In this document: positions 41,953 to 50,009 of the stretch, one piece after another
Numbering within the stretch: position 1 is the stretch's first letter
Layout of the letters: every line of letters begins with the position of its first letter
Origin: an uncultured Eggerthella sp.
Lineage (GTDB): Bacteria; Actinomycetota; Coriobacteriia; Coriobacteriales; Eggerthellaceae
Direction: 5' to 3'
DNA length: 64,000 nucleotides
Assembly (NCBI GenBank): GCA_905203045.1
Contig: CAJKUH010000002.1
Location: forward strand, 1 to 64,000
Position numbers and translations under genes: made by a program
The notes under the pieces: generated by a model
Databases searched by the model: none
Seen by the model: only the letters and a program-made list of their open reading frames with translations
What the model was told of the DNA's origin: nothing

Positions 41953-44103
41953 ATGACCAATTCGAACGAACCATCGCATCGCCCCATGCGCCGTCAGCCC
42001 AGCTATCGCTCGACGGCACCGCGCACTTCGGTGCCCAGCGCGCGTGACGAACTGGAGCGCGAACGCGAACTCTATAGCCAGCACGACCCTTCGGCTTCAT
42101 TTATGCGCGACCGCGTGCCGAACCAACAGAACGGCCAGGTGCCTACCGCCGGACAGCAAGCCGTGCCCGATCAACATGCGCAGCCTATGCAGGGCGCACG
42201 CCGCAGCCGCGCCGGTGCAGCGAACGATCATATTGCCCATTCGCGAGTAAGCAGGGGGCAACGTCCCCAGGCAAGCCAGCCCCACGCTGCGCAGCCTGGA
42301 TCGAGCAGCGCTTGGAACCAGCACGCCGTCGCAGGTCAGCAGGCCCCGCACGTCAACGGCCAGTATCCGCCGCATCGTGCTCCTAGCGAAAGCGCTCGCA
42401 TGCCCCGCGTTGCCGGCAACGGAACCGCAAACGGCCACGCACCCCAGCGCCGCGGCGCCGCACAGCAGCCCGGCATGCAACACGGCCAGGCAGCAAGCGG
42501 CCGGCAGCACGCACAGGCAGGCATGGCCGCGCCAAGTTCTAGCCAGCGCATGCCGCGTACCGAGCAGGGCCGCGCACCGCGTCGTCGCAGCACCGCACAA
42601 CCAGGCGCTCGTCCCAGCGCGCAGCCCAGCCAACGCATGCAGCGCGTCCAAGGCCAACGCCCGTCTGCAGCGCAGGGCCAGCAGCGCCCCGTTCGCCGCG
42701 GCGCTTCCGCTTCGCAACCCAGCGAAACCATGCGCGAACAGCAGCAGGCGCAGTCTGCCCAGCAGCCGCCCGTCATCCAAAACGTACGCGGCAACGACGC
42801 TTCCGCCTATTCGCGCGCAAACTACCAGCGCACGGTAGAAGGAGCCCGCAAGGCTTCGCCCACCAACGCTTCCACGTATCAGGCATCGCGCTACCTGGGC
42901 AATAACAACAACCATGCACCCAAGCAGAAGGCCAACTTCTTCACCCGCAACAGCCTTATCGCCGTTGCGGTGGTTGCCGTTATTGCCGTGGTGGGCGTGT
43001 TCGCATTCACCAACTGGATGAACACCAAAGACGTTCAGGTAACGCTGAACGGCGACCAGGTAACCATTTCCGGCAACGAACGCAGCATCGGCGGCCTGCT
43101 TGACGCCAACAAGGTAAGCGTCACGCCCGGCAATTACGTGGCCGTCGACGGCAGCACCATTCGCCAGGGCGACGGCACGCGTTGCACCGCGAAGGTGAAC
43201 GGCAACGAAACCGACGACATGAACACGCACCTGAACGGCGGCGACAAGGTCGAGATCTCCAACGGCACCGACATCACCGAGCCCTACACCGACAGCGACC
43301 CGCAAACCCTTCCGCATAAAACCGAGCTGAAGGGCGTTGGCGCAGTTCACCTGTACAGCAACAACGCGCAGGACGGCGAGCAGGTAACGCGCACGGGCAA
43401 GGAATCGGGCATCACCGCCACGGTTACCACCAAGGAACCCGTAGACGATGTGGTGCAGTACTACAACATCAACTCGAACGGCGACAAAGTTATTGCGCTG
43501 ACGTTCGACGACGGCCCATGGGACAAGCAGACCGATGAGATTCTGGACATCCTGGAAGAAAACGGCGCGAAGGCCACCTTCTTCACCGTGGGCCAGTGCA
43601 TTTCGGGCCACGAAAAGGAACTGCAGCGCGCGGCAAGCATGGGCTGCGAGATTGGCACCCACACATGGGACCACGCTGAAGGCAGCGGCCAGGGCGTAAG
43701 CCTTATTAAGATGTCGTCGCAGGAGCGCAAGGACGAGGTAACGAAGGGTTTGCAGGCCATCACCAATGCCACCGGTCAGGAAGCGAGCACGATTTTCCGC
43801 TGTCCCGGCGGCAACTACGACACTTCTGTTGCTACCGACCTTGAGGGCATCGTCACGGCAGAGATTGGCTGGAACATCGACACCACCGACTGGAAGAAGC
43901 CCGGTGCCGATGTTATTGCCCAGCGTATCCAGAGCGCAGGCCCCGGCAACATCATCCTGATGCACGATGGCGGCGGCGACCGCAGCCAGACCATTGCCGG
44001 CCTGAAGCAGGCACTGCCCAAGCTGAAGGAGCAGGGCTACACCTTCGTAACGGTACAGGACCTGATCGAAAAGTACCCCTACCAGGAAGGTCAGTCGAAA
44101 TAA
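41953..44103 (+). CDS. membrane-anchored polysaccharide deacetylase (PgdA-like) with DUF348-like domain
   Basis: The 716-residue protein has a ~325-residue cytoplasmic N-terminus of low complexity (Gln, Ala, Arg, Pro, His), one membrane helix (NSLIAVAVVAVIAVVGVFAFTNW), a beta-rich DUF348/G5-like module (KDVQVTLNGDQVTISGNERSIGG) as in resuscitation-promoting factors, and a C-terminal NodB deacetylase domain. NodB motifs are TFDDGPWD (base Asp and metal Asp), GTHTWDHAEG (metal His pair), FRCPGGNYD, and ILMHDGG (catalytic His). Such enzymes remove N-acetyl groups from GlcNAc in peptidoglycan, giving lysozyme resistance. AGGA precedes the ATG. The neighbouring GT2 genes fit a wall role. Confidence 0.9.
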   Translation: MTNSNEPSHRPMRRQPSYRSTAPRTSVPSARDELERERELYSQHDPSASFMRDRVPNQQNGQVPTAGQQAVPDQHAQPMQGARRSRAGAANDHIAHSRVSRGQRPQASQPHAAQPGSSSAWNQHAVAGQQAPHVNGQYPPHRAPSESARMPRVAGNGTANGHAPQRRGAAQQPGMQHGQAASGRQHAQAGMAAPSSSQRMPRTEQGRAPRRRSTAQPGARPSAQPSQRMQRVQGQRPSAAQGQQRPVRRGASASQPSETMREQQQAQSAQQPPVIQNVRGNDASAYSRANYQRTVEGARKASPTNASTYQASRYLGNNNNHAPKQKANFFTRNSLIAVAVVAVIAVVGVFAFTNWMNTKDVQVTLNGDQVTISGNERSIGGLLDANKVSVTPGNYVAVDGSTIRQGDGTRCTAKVNGNETDDMNTHLNGGDKVEISNGTDITEPYTDSDPQTLPHKTELKGVGAVHLYSNNAQDGEQVTRTGKESGITATVTTKEPVDDVVQYYNINSNGDKVIALTFDDGPWDKQTDEILDILEENGAKATFFTVGQCISGHEKELQRAASMGCEIGTHTWDHAEGSGQGVSLIKMSSQERKDEVTKGLQAITNATGQEASTIFRCPGGNYDTSVATDLEGIVTAEIGWNIDTTDWKKPGADVIAQRIQSAGPGNIILMHDGGGDRSQTIAGLKQALPKLKEQGYTFVTVQDLIEKYPYQEGQSK

Positions 44104-44130
44104 CAAAATAGGGACAGTCCCCATTTTGTT
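44102..44130. repeat. GGGACAGTCCC palindrome, copy 2
   Basis: AACAAAATAGGG and CCCCATTTTGTT arms around ACAGT start within the TAA stop of the deacetylase gene. The sequence and its place at a stop codon match copy 1 at 32.0 kb. Confidence 0.75.
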
Positions 44131-44135
44131 ATTCC

Positions 44136-44174
44136 AATCCCCTGTTGCAATGCATTTTGCAACAGGGGATTTTT
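44136..44174 (+). terminator. terminator of the deacetylase gene
   Basis: AATCCCCTGTTGCA/TGCAACAGGGGATT is a 14-bp perfect stem followed by TTTT. Confidence 0.9.
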
Positions 44175-44275
44175 ATATACAGGCTTGGCAGCAGCCCATG
44201 CTGGGGAGCTGAGTAGTGTCGCTTTTGGGAAGCGTAAGCGCGCCTGCCGCTTTCGCTTCTTCTTTTGTCAGAAGC

Positions 44276-45397
44276 CTACCTGCCCGCTTTCAGCTTCAGG
44301 AACACGTTGTGCAAGGCGCCGTTTTTGGCGGTATGGATGGCACTGCCCAAAGCAAGGCATTTGGAAGCGTTGCACTGTTGCAAAGGCTTCAGGCACATAC
44401 GAAGGGCACCGCTTTCCGCTTGGGCACAGGGCACCAGTTCTTCGAACAGCGGATCGGCGAACACGCCTTCCAGCCATTCCTTTTGCGCGGCATGGCTCAT
44501 ACCGCTTTCCTTCTGCTTGTTGCGCTCCAGAGCAGAAAGGATGTAGCGCGCGTACAGGGCACCCAGCGTTGCCTTCGCTTCGGCATCGAGCACGCCCCAT
44601 GATTCCAGCTGGTTGCGCAACAGCTGGATGCGCGTGCGATGCACCTCGTAGTAGCACGGCACGAACTTGTTGGTAAGGTTGGCAGCCTCACGTTTGGCGT
44701 AGCGATATAGCGGCGCACCAATCACATTCAGCCCGGGAAGGTCCTGGAACACGCGGATATTGAACTCGATATCTTCGATAAGCGGCAGGTCATCTTTGAA
44801 AAGGAAGCCGCCCTGCTGCAAATATTCGCGCTGGTACACCTTGTTCCAGGCATAGCCGTAGTGCGTGCCCTTCTCGAATTCCAACACGTGCTTGCGCAAC
44901 TTGGTTTTGCCCAGGTGAGCGTCTTCGACACTGAACGTGAATTCCTGCACCCGCTGCACGTGGCCGGCAGCATCGTAGAATTCTTCCACATGCCCTACCA
45001 TAACCACCGGCGCCTCGTGCTGCTGCAGCGAGTTGTACACGCATTGCAGAAGCGTGAAGTCGTAGCGATCGTCAGGGTCGGGGAACCACACGAAGCGCCC
45101 CTGTGCCGCCGAAAGCCCCGTGTTGCGCGCCGCCGAAAGCCCACGATTCACTTCGTGCGAAACGATACGAATGCGCGGATCGGATTCGGCAAAACGCTGC
45201 GCCACCGCCAGACTGTTATCGGGCGAGCAATCGTTCACCACGATGGCTTCCCAATCGGCGAAGAGCTGGTCTTGCAAATCGCTCAAAGCATTGGCCAAGT
45301 ACGGCTCAGAGTTGTAGGTGGGCAGGATTATGGAGAAGAAGGGCTGGCCTTCTGCCACTTCGCCCGATTGCTTGTTCTTCTTTGAAGCGTTGCTCAC
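44276..45397 (-). CDS. family 2 glycosyltransferase
   Basis: A 373-residue GT-A enzyme that should use a nucleotide sugar to extend a lipid-linked glycan at the inner membrane face. Motifs: FSIILPTYNSEPYLANAL at the start of the fold, VVNDCSPDNS, GLSAARNTGLSAAQG and the metal-binding DPDDR. No membrane helix was seen. The acceptor and sugar are unknown. It is transcribed divergently from the GT2 pair starting at 45589 and converges with the deacetylase gene. The intergenic region between the GT2 genes holds a GTTTACC/GGTAAAC palindrome. Confidence 0.88.
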   Translation of the reverse strand: MSNASKKNKQSGEVAEGQPFFSIILPTYNSEPYLANALSDLQDQLFADWEAIVVNDCSPDNSLAVAQRFAESDPRIRIVSHEVNRGLSAARNTGLSAAQGRFVWFPDPDDRYDFTLLQCVYNSLQQHEAPVVMVGHVEEFYDAAGHVQRVQEFTFSVEDAHLGKTKLRKHVLEFEKGTHYGYAWNKVYQREYLQQGGFLFKDDLPLIEDIEFNIRVFQDLPGLNVIGAPLYRYAKREAANLTNKFVPCYYEVHRTRIQLLRNQLESWGVLDAEAKATLGALYARYILSALERNKQKESGMSHAAQKEWLEGVFADPLFEELVPCAQAESGALRMCLKPLQQCNASKCLALGSAIHTAKNGALHNVFLKLKAGR

Positions 45398-45432
45398 TTA
45401 CGGCCCCTTCCCCGATTCTTGGTCTTGGTTAA

Positions 45433-45452
45433 GTTTACCGTTCTAGGTAAAC
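45433..45452. promoter_or_regulatory. GTTTACC-N6-GGTAAAC palindrome between divergent GT2 genes
   Basis: Perfect 7-base arms in the promoter region between divergent glycosyltransferase genes. It could be an operator for one or both; no matching regulator is in the window. Confidence 0.4.
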
Positions 45453-45588
45453 GCATTTGCCCAACAAGCGAATATACTTCGCGCATTTCTTTGGCAAGCG
45501 CCCCGTTGCCGTCCAACCGCGCCGCACAACCTTTATCATAGAAATGTTAGACACACGCACGCCGCGCACACCAACGAAAGGAACCGCC

Positions 45589-46647
45589 GTGCCCGCAATC
45601 AGCTTGCTTATACCTATCTACAACGTGGAAAAGTACCTGCGCGAATGCCTTGATTCCGTGCTGGCGCAAACCTTTACCGACTTCGAAGCCATCTGCATCA
45701 ACGACGGCAGTACCGATAGCTCGCGCGCCATCGTGCAGGAGTACCTGGATGCCGACAGCCGCTTCCGCGTTATAGACAAGGCGAACTCCGGCTACGGCGC
45801 ATCCATGAACCAGGGCCTTGATGCTGCAACGGGAAAATACGTGGCAATCCTGGAATCGGACGACGCCTTCACGCCTGACGCGCTCGAGGTGCTGCACGGC
45901 TTGGCAACCGAATACCATGCACAGGCAGTTAAAGCCGATTTCTGGTTTTACTGGAGCAAAAACGAAAAGCTGGAACCGTGCCATGTTATAAGTGAGGACC
46001 TGTGCGGAAGGCTGGTTAACCCGCAAAAGGAATTCGAGCCGTTCTACGCCAAGCCTTCTATCTGGTCGGGCATGTACAACCGCCAATTCCTGCAGGAAAA
46101 CGAGGTTCGGTTCCTGGAAACGCCCGGCGCATCGTATCAGGACGCGGGCTTTGCCTTCAAAGTATGGGCATCGGCCGAGCGCGCCGCATTCAGCGCCACG
46201 CAGATTTTGAGGTACCGCCAAGACAACGAAGCTTCTTCGGTCAATTCGCCGGGCAAGGTGTACTGCGTATGCGACGAATATGACGAAATGCAGCGCTGGC
46301 TGAATGCTCGCCCCGAAAAACATCACTTGCAGGGCGTACTTGAGCGCATGAAATTCAACAGTTACCTGTGGAATTACGACCGTTTGTCCGAAGAGCTGCG
46401 TGCGGAATTCTTGCAACGTGCAGCAAAAGAGCTGAAAGCTGATTTAAATGCAGGTCGCATTGACCTGGCATTATTCGAGCCATGGGCTGAAGCTGACTTG
46501 CGTGCGTTGATTCAAAACCCGCAAACCTTTGCGAAATGCCGCACCGAATATGCCGCACCTGGGAAATTAAACACCTTCAAGCACTACTACAGCATCGGTG
46601 GGTTGCCGCTTATTGCCAAGCTGCTGAAAAGCAAGGTGGCAAAGTAA
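45589..46647 (+). CDS. family 2 glycosyltransferase
   Basis: A GT-A fold transferase of about 352 residues. It opens VPAISLLIPIYNVEKYLRECLDSVLAQTF and carries CINDGSTDSSR, NSGYGASMNQGLDAATG and the metal-binding ESDDAF (in place of DxDD). I chose GTG because GAAAGGA lies six bases before it; the open frame continues 44 codons upstream with an ATG at codon 30 but no ribosome-binding site. The next GT2 gene begins inside its stop codon (TAATG), so the two are translationally coupled and probably act in the same glycan. Confidence 0.88.
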   Translation: MPAISLLIPIYNVEKYLRECLDSVLAQTFTDFEAICINDGSTDSSRAIVQEYLDADSRFRVIDKANSGYGASMNQGLDAATGKYVAILESDDAFTPDALEVLHGLATEYHAQAVKADFWFYWSKNEKLEPCHVISEDLCGRLVNPQKEFEPFYAKPSIWSGMYNRQFLQENEVRFLETPGASYQDAGFAFKVWASAERAAFSATQILRYRQDNEASSVNSPGKVYCVCDEYDEMQRWLNARPEKHHLQGVLERMKFNSYLWNYDRLSEELRAEFLQRAAKELKADLNAGRIDLALFEPWAEADLRALIQNPQTFAKCRTEYAAPGKLNTFKHYYSIGGLPLIAKLLKSKVAK

Positions 46648-47870
46648 TGGCAGCGCAGGAGGAACATCAAATCGCCACGGTGCCTGCAGCAACCCAGGAG
46701 GCAGAAGGCCAAAGCTCGAACGCTATCGCCGAACCCGTCAATGCGGCGGCTCCCGACCTTGCCACCAATGCCAGCGCCCACGACAAGGCAGCATCTACAG
46801 TAACAAGGGCAGAGAGCGCGCCTCAGCACCCCACCCTTTCGATAATCGTTCCCGTATACAACGTGGAAGATTATCTGGACGCCTGTCTTGATTCACTGCA
46901 AGCGCAAACTTTCATGGATATCGAAATGGTATGCGTGAACGATGGAAGCCCCGATGGGTCGCGCGATATTCTGGCAAGGCGCCAGAGCCAAGACCCACGC
47001 ATCGTTATTGTAGACAAGCCCAACGGCGGGCTTTCGTCCGCCCGTAACGCCGGCATCAACGCTGCACGCGGCACATATATCGGATTCCTGGACGCAGACG
47101 ACCGCTTCACTGCCAATGCCTGCCAGCGTATTACGGAAACGTTTGCCAAAACCGACGCGGACGTGGTCACCTTCGGCGGCTACTGTAACCCAGCAGAGGC
47201 CGCAACGCCCTGGATTACACTGAAGCTGAGCCCGCGCGACGTGGTGTACGATGGCTTTTCACCCGACCTGATGTTCAAGGAACAGAGCACTCCGTACATC
47301 CGCACTGCGTGCCGCAAGGCGTTCTTGGATGAAAATGGCATCCGCTTTGAAGAGGCACTGCCCTTTGGCGAAGACCAGGTGTTCTTCTTCGACATTTACC
47401 CCAATTCAAGGAAAACGGCGCTGATAAGCGACAAGTTGTACGAATACCGCATCGAACGCGAAGGCTCGCTCACCTCGAAAACCAACGATGATCTAGAAGC
47501 CAAAAGCCGCAAGCACCTGCCCATGACCAGGCGTATTTTCAGCGCCTGGAAGAAGCGCTTCGGACCGGAAGAATATAGCAGCGAAATTGTAAGCTGGTCC
47601 ATCGAGTTCGTGCTGTATGGGCTGCTCTGCCTGCCCGAACCAGTGCGCAACGAACTGCTGCCCAAGTACGCCCAAATCTTCCGCGAATTCTGGGGGAACG
47701 GCGGTAGCATCGACGGATTGCAGCTGAGGAAACACGACCGCAAGCTATTGGAAACTGCCTTAAGTGACAAACCCGTAAGCAACACCCAAGCCCTACACCT
47801 ACGAGCCGGCTGGTTCCTAGAGAAGTACGGCGCTAAAGCTGTTGTGGGTAAGGCGTTGGGGATGAATTAA
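46647..47870 (+). CDS. family 2 glycosyltransferase with N-terminal extension
   Basis: A 407-residue GT2 enzyme. An Ala/Glu/Thr-rich extension of about 60 residues precedes the GT-A domain LSIIVPVYNVEDYLDACLDSLQ, with CVNDGSPDGSRD, GGLSSARNAGINAARG and the metal motif LDADDRF. Its ATG overlaps the TAA stop of the previous gene by one base. A strong hairpin about 85 bases after the stop probably ends the transcript. With the other two GT2 genes it forms a small group for an unidentified wall or capsular glycan. Confidence 0.88.
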   Translation: MAAQEEHQIATVPAATQEAEGQSSNAIAEPVNAAAPDLATNASAHDKAASTVTRAESAPQHPTLSIIVPVYNVEDYLDACLDSLQAQTFMDIEMVCVNDGSPDGSRDILARRQSQDPRIVIVDKPNGGLSSARNAGINAARGTYIGFLDADDRFTANACQRITETFAKTDADVVTFGGYCNPAEAATPWITLKLSPRDVVYDGFSPDLMFKEQSTPYIRTACRKAFLDENGIRFEEALPFGEDQVFFFDIYPNSRKTALISDKLYEYRIEREGSLTSKTNDDLEAKSRKHLPMTRRIFSAWKKRFGPEEYSSEIVSWSIEFVLYGLLCLPEPVRNELLPKYAQIFREFWGNGGSIDGLQLRKHDRKLLETALSDKPVSNTQALHLRAGWFLEKYGAKAVVGKALGMN

Positions 47871-47953
47871 ACAATCCGCCCAATCTAGCCCTCAATAAAT
47901 CGAACAACCATTACGTTAACCTCGCCCTAAAAAACCGAATATATAGAGAACCA

Positions 47954-47989
47954 AAAGAGACCATCGACCTACATGTCGGTGGTCTCTTT
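47954..47989. terminator. bidirectional terminator between the GT2 genes and the glycan operon
   Basis: AAAGAGACCATCGAC pairs with GTCGGTGGTCTCTTT over 15 positions (one G-T pair) around CTACAT. A-rich and T-rich flanks on either side allow use from both converging units. Confidence 0.8.
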
Positions 47990-48086
47990 GGCTAATATCG
48001 ACAAACGCCAGCTATGCACCAGCAAAAAAGATGTCACTGCCTCATATGATCATTCAGGATAGAGCAAGTAGCCCTTCCTATATGAG

Positions 48087-49934
48087 TTAAATCCCCAAAT
48101 AACGCTTCCAGTACTCAACGGACGTCATCTCGGGGCGCGCTGCGGCGTATTCTTCGTGCAAACGCTTTGTATTGGCTTTGAAAATCTTCAAGTCCTGCTT
48201 GTAACGCTTAGAAATCTCTTTATAACGAGCAACGTCGCGATGACGCACAGCGCCTTTCCTGTTATACCAATCCACCACAAGAATCGTTGCATGATTATGG
48301 ATTGTTCCAGCAGGATAAACACCACCCGCTGCAGAAATAATGGCCACACCGCCCTTATCTTTGAACAACGGCGCTTTCTGCCCGTTCCAAGAAACGAAGT
48401 CAACAAGGCGCTCGCCTAAAGCGCGGGGCGAGTTGGCATCAATCTTCTGACGGGTAAGAGACCAGAGATCAATATCCTTCAACGCAGGGTCCTTCTGAAG
48501 CTCATCAAGAGGAAGCATCTTTTCATTCCGACGATTAGCCCCCATAAAGCATTCTTCAGCAACCTTGCCTTTAATGAACGAAGGGCCCTTTAGGAAGTCC
48601 TCGAAACCGTCAAGAATAAGCTCGGCATTCTGATAACCATACTTCTTCAATTCCGTACGGATTGCATCATGCATGTACGCCAGTAATTCCTTATCAGAGG
48701 AAATGTCCGTCGTTGCATTGGCGATAAATCCGTTACGAATCGTTTGATAGCGTTCAACAGCCGGATTGTAACGAACATGAAATGCCATATGCCAAATGCC
48801 GATGCCATTCATGGTCATAAAATGCTTTGGCTTACAGCGGATGCCGTATTCGACATCGTCATAACGAACAAAGTAGGGCAGCGGCAAGCCATTTTTCTTG
48901 ATGGTCTCAACAGGAATGCAGCAATACCACCATGCCGCATAGCGCCTGCTAAGCTGTCGTTCGGTCGGAACGCTGTCCTCGTTGAATACCAAGTCGGCAA
49001 TCTCGGTAAGGCGAATACGCGGCTTAATAGATTGACAGCAGGCGTCAAGGAAAGCTGCGGTATCTTCCCACTGGTCTTCAACGATCTGATAGTCGAGCAT
49101 TGCACCGCTCACAAAGGCATCCTTGTATTCGTCGTTCGCGATGCGCAGCAAATTATATGTACGCTTAATACTCTCTGGCAAAACAGCAACATCATCGTCC
49201 ATCAGCAAAACATGCGTTGCAGGGACGTCCTGCTCCATCGCCTGAATCATGCCGCGCGCAAAGCCGCCAGCGCCACCGACGTTGTCATTCGGATAAACCA
49301 TAACGCCATCGCTATTCAACTTTGCGCAGTCCAGCGTCCTTCCGTTGTCGATAACGTGCATATGGAAATGTCCGGAAATCTCATCATCAGAGCCTAGGAT
49401 ATCTTTCTTAATAGATGCAATATTCGCCTCGATATAAGATTCCTTTTTAAAGGTGGTTGTCGCCAATGCAAGGTTTACCTCATTCAGAGGATGGTCGACC
49501 TCAAGGGAATACGACCCGTTTTTGATATACACCGGGCCATCGGCTTCCACGGAGAAAGACATGAGCACGGCATCAGGGTCAACGATCAAATCAACGTCAA
49601 CCGAAATCCACTCGTTGCTTGCGGGAACCTCTATATCGGTTCCATCCACAACAGCAGACTCCATCGAAAAAGAAGTCGCCTTCATTTGGCGAACGACACA
49701 CCTTGAGCCCTTAACCTCGATGTGAAGAGAAAACGCTTGAGCACTTGCGTACTGCTTTAGTTTGCCAACGGAAAGAGCATTGAAATACGTGGTGAAATCA
49801 TAGAAGCCCTTTGAATAAAGAAGCCATTCACCCTCTGCATCATCATACACGACCGGAGCAGTTGCCCTGCAATACATTGCGGGGTTACGAACAGCCCTAT
49901 CGGTGTTTTCCAGGATTATATTTGCGAATTTCAC
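48087..49934 (-). CDS. GlfT2-like galactofuranosyltransferase / GT2 enzyme
   Basis: The 615-residue protein matches the layout of mycobacterial GlfT2: an N-terminal beta-rich domain (about 1-150), a GT-A domain with NDNVGGAGGFARGM, HVLLMDDDVAV (metal-binding) and YFVRYDDVEYGIR (catalytic Asp), then a helical C-terminal domain. GlfT2 polymerises galactofuranose from UDP-Galf onto lipid-linked glycans. No UDP-galactopyranose mutase (glf) is in the window, so Galf use is inferred only. I chose GTG because AAAGGGGAG lies four bases before it. It is the last gene of the leftward glycan operon, 75 bases after the YfhO gene. Confidence 0.85.
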   Translation of the reverse strand: MKFANIILENTDRAVRNPAMYCRATAPVVYDDAEGEWLLYSKGFYDFTTYFNALSVGKLKQYASAQAFSLHIEVKGSRCVVRQMKATSFSMESAVVDGTDIEVPASNEWISVDVDLIVDPDAVLMSFSVEADGPVYIKNGSYSLEVDHPLNEVNLALATTTFKKESYIEANIASIKKDILGSDDEISGHFHMHVIDNGRTLDCAKLNSDGVMVYPNDNVGGAGGFARGMIQAMEQDVPATHVLLMDDDVAVLPESIKRTYNLLRIANDEYKDAFVSGAMLDYQIVEDQWEDTAAFLDACCQSIKPRIRLTEIADLVFNEDSVPTERQLSRRYAAWWYCCIPVETIKKNGLPLPYFVRYDDVEYGIRCKPKHFMTMNGIGIWHMAFHVRYNPAVERYQTIRNGFIANATTDISSDKELLAYMHDAIRTELKKYGYQNAELILDGFEDFLKGPSFIKGKVAEECFMGANRRNEKMLPLDELQKDPALKDIDLWSLTRQKIDANSPRALGERLVDFVSWNGQKAPLFKDKGGVAIISAAGGVYPAGTIHNHATILVVDWYNRKGAVRHRDVARYKEISKRYKQDLKIFKANTKRLHEEYAAARPEMTSVEYWKRYLGI

Positions 49935-50009
49935 TCGACTCCCCTTTAGCATATCTGCGATTATTTGGTATCTAGCCCGTTTGATCGATATTCACGCAAT
50001 AACAATCAA

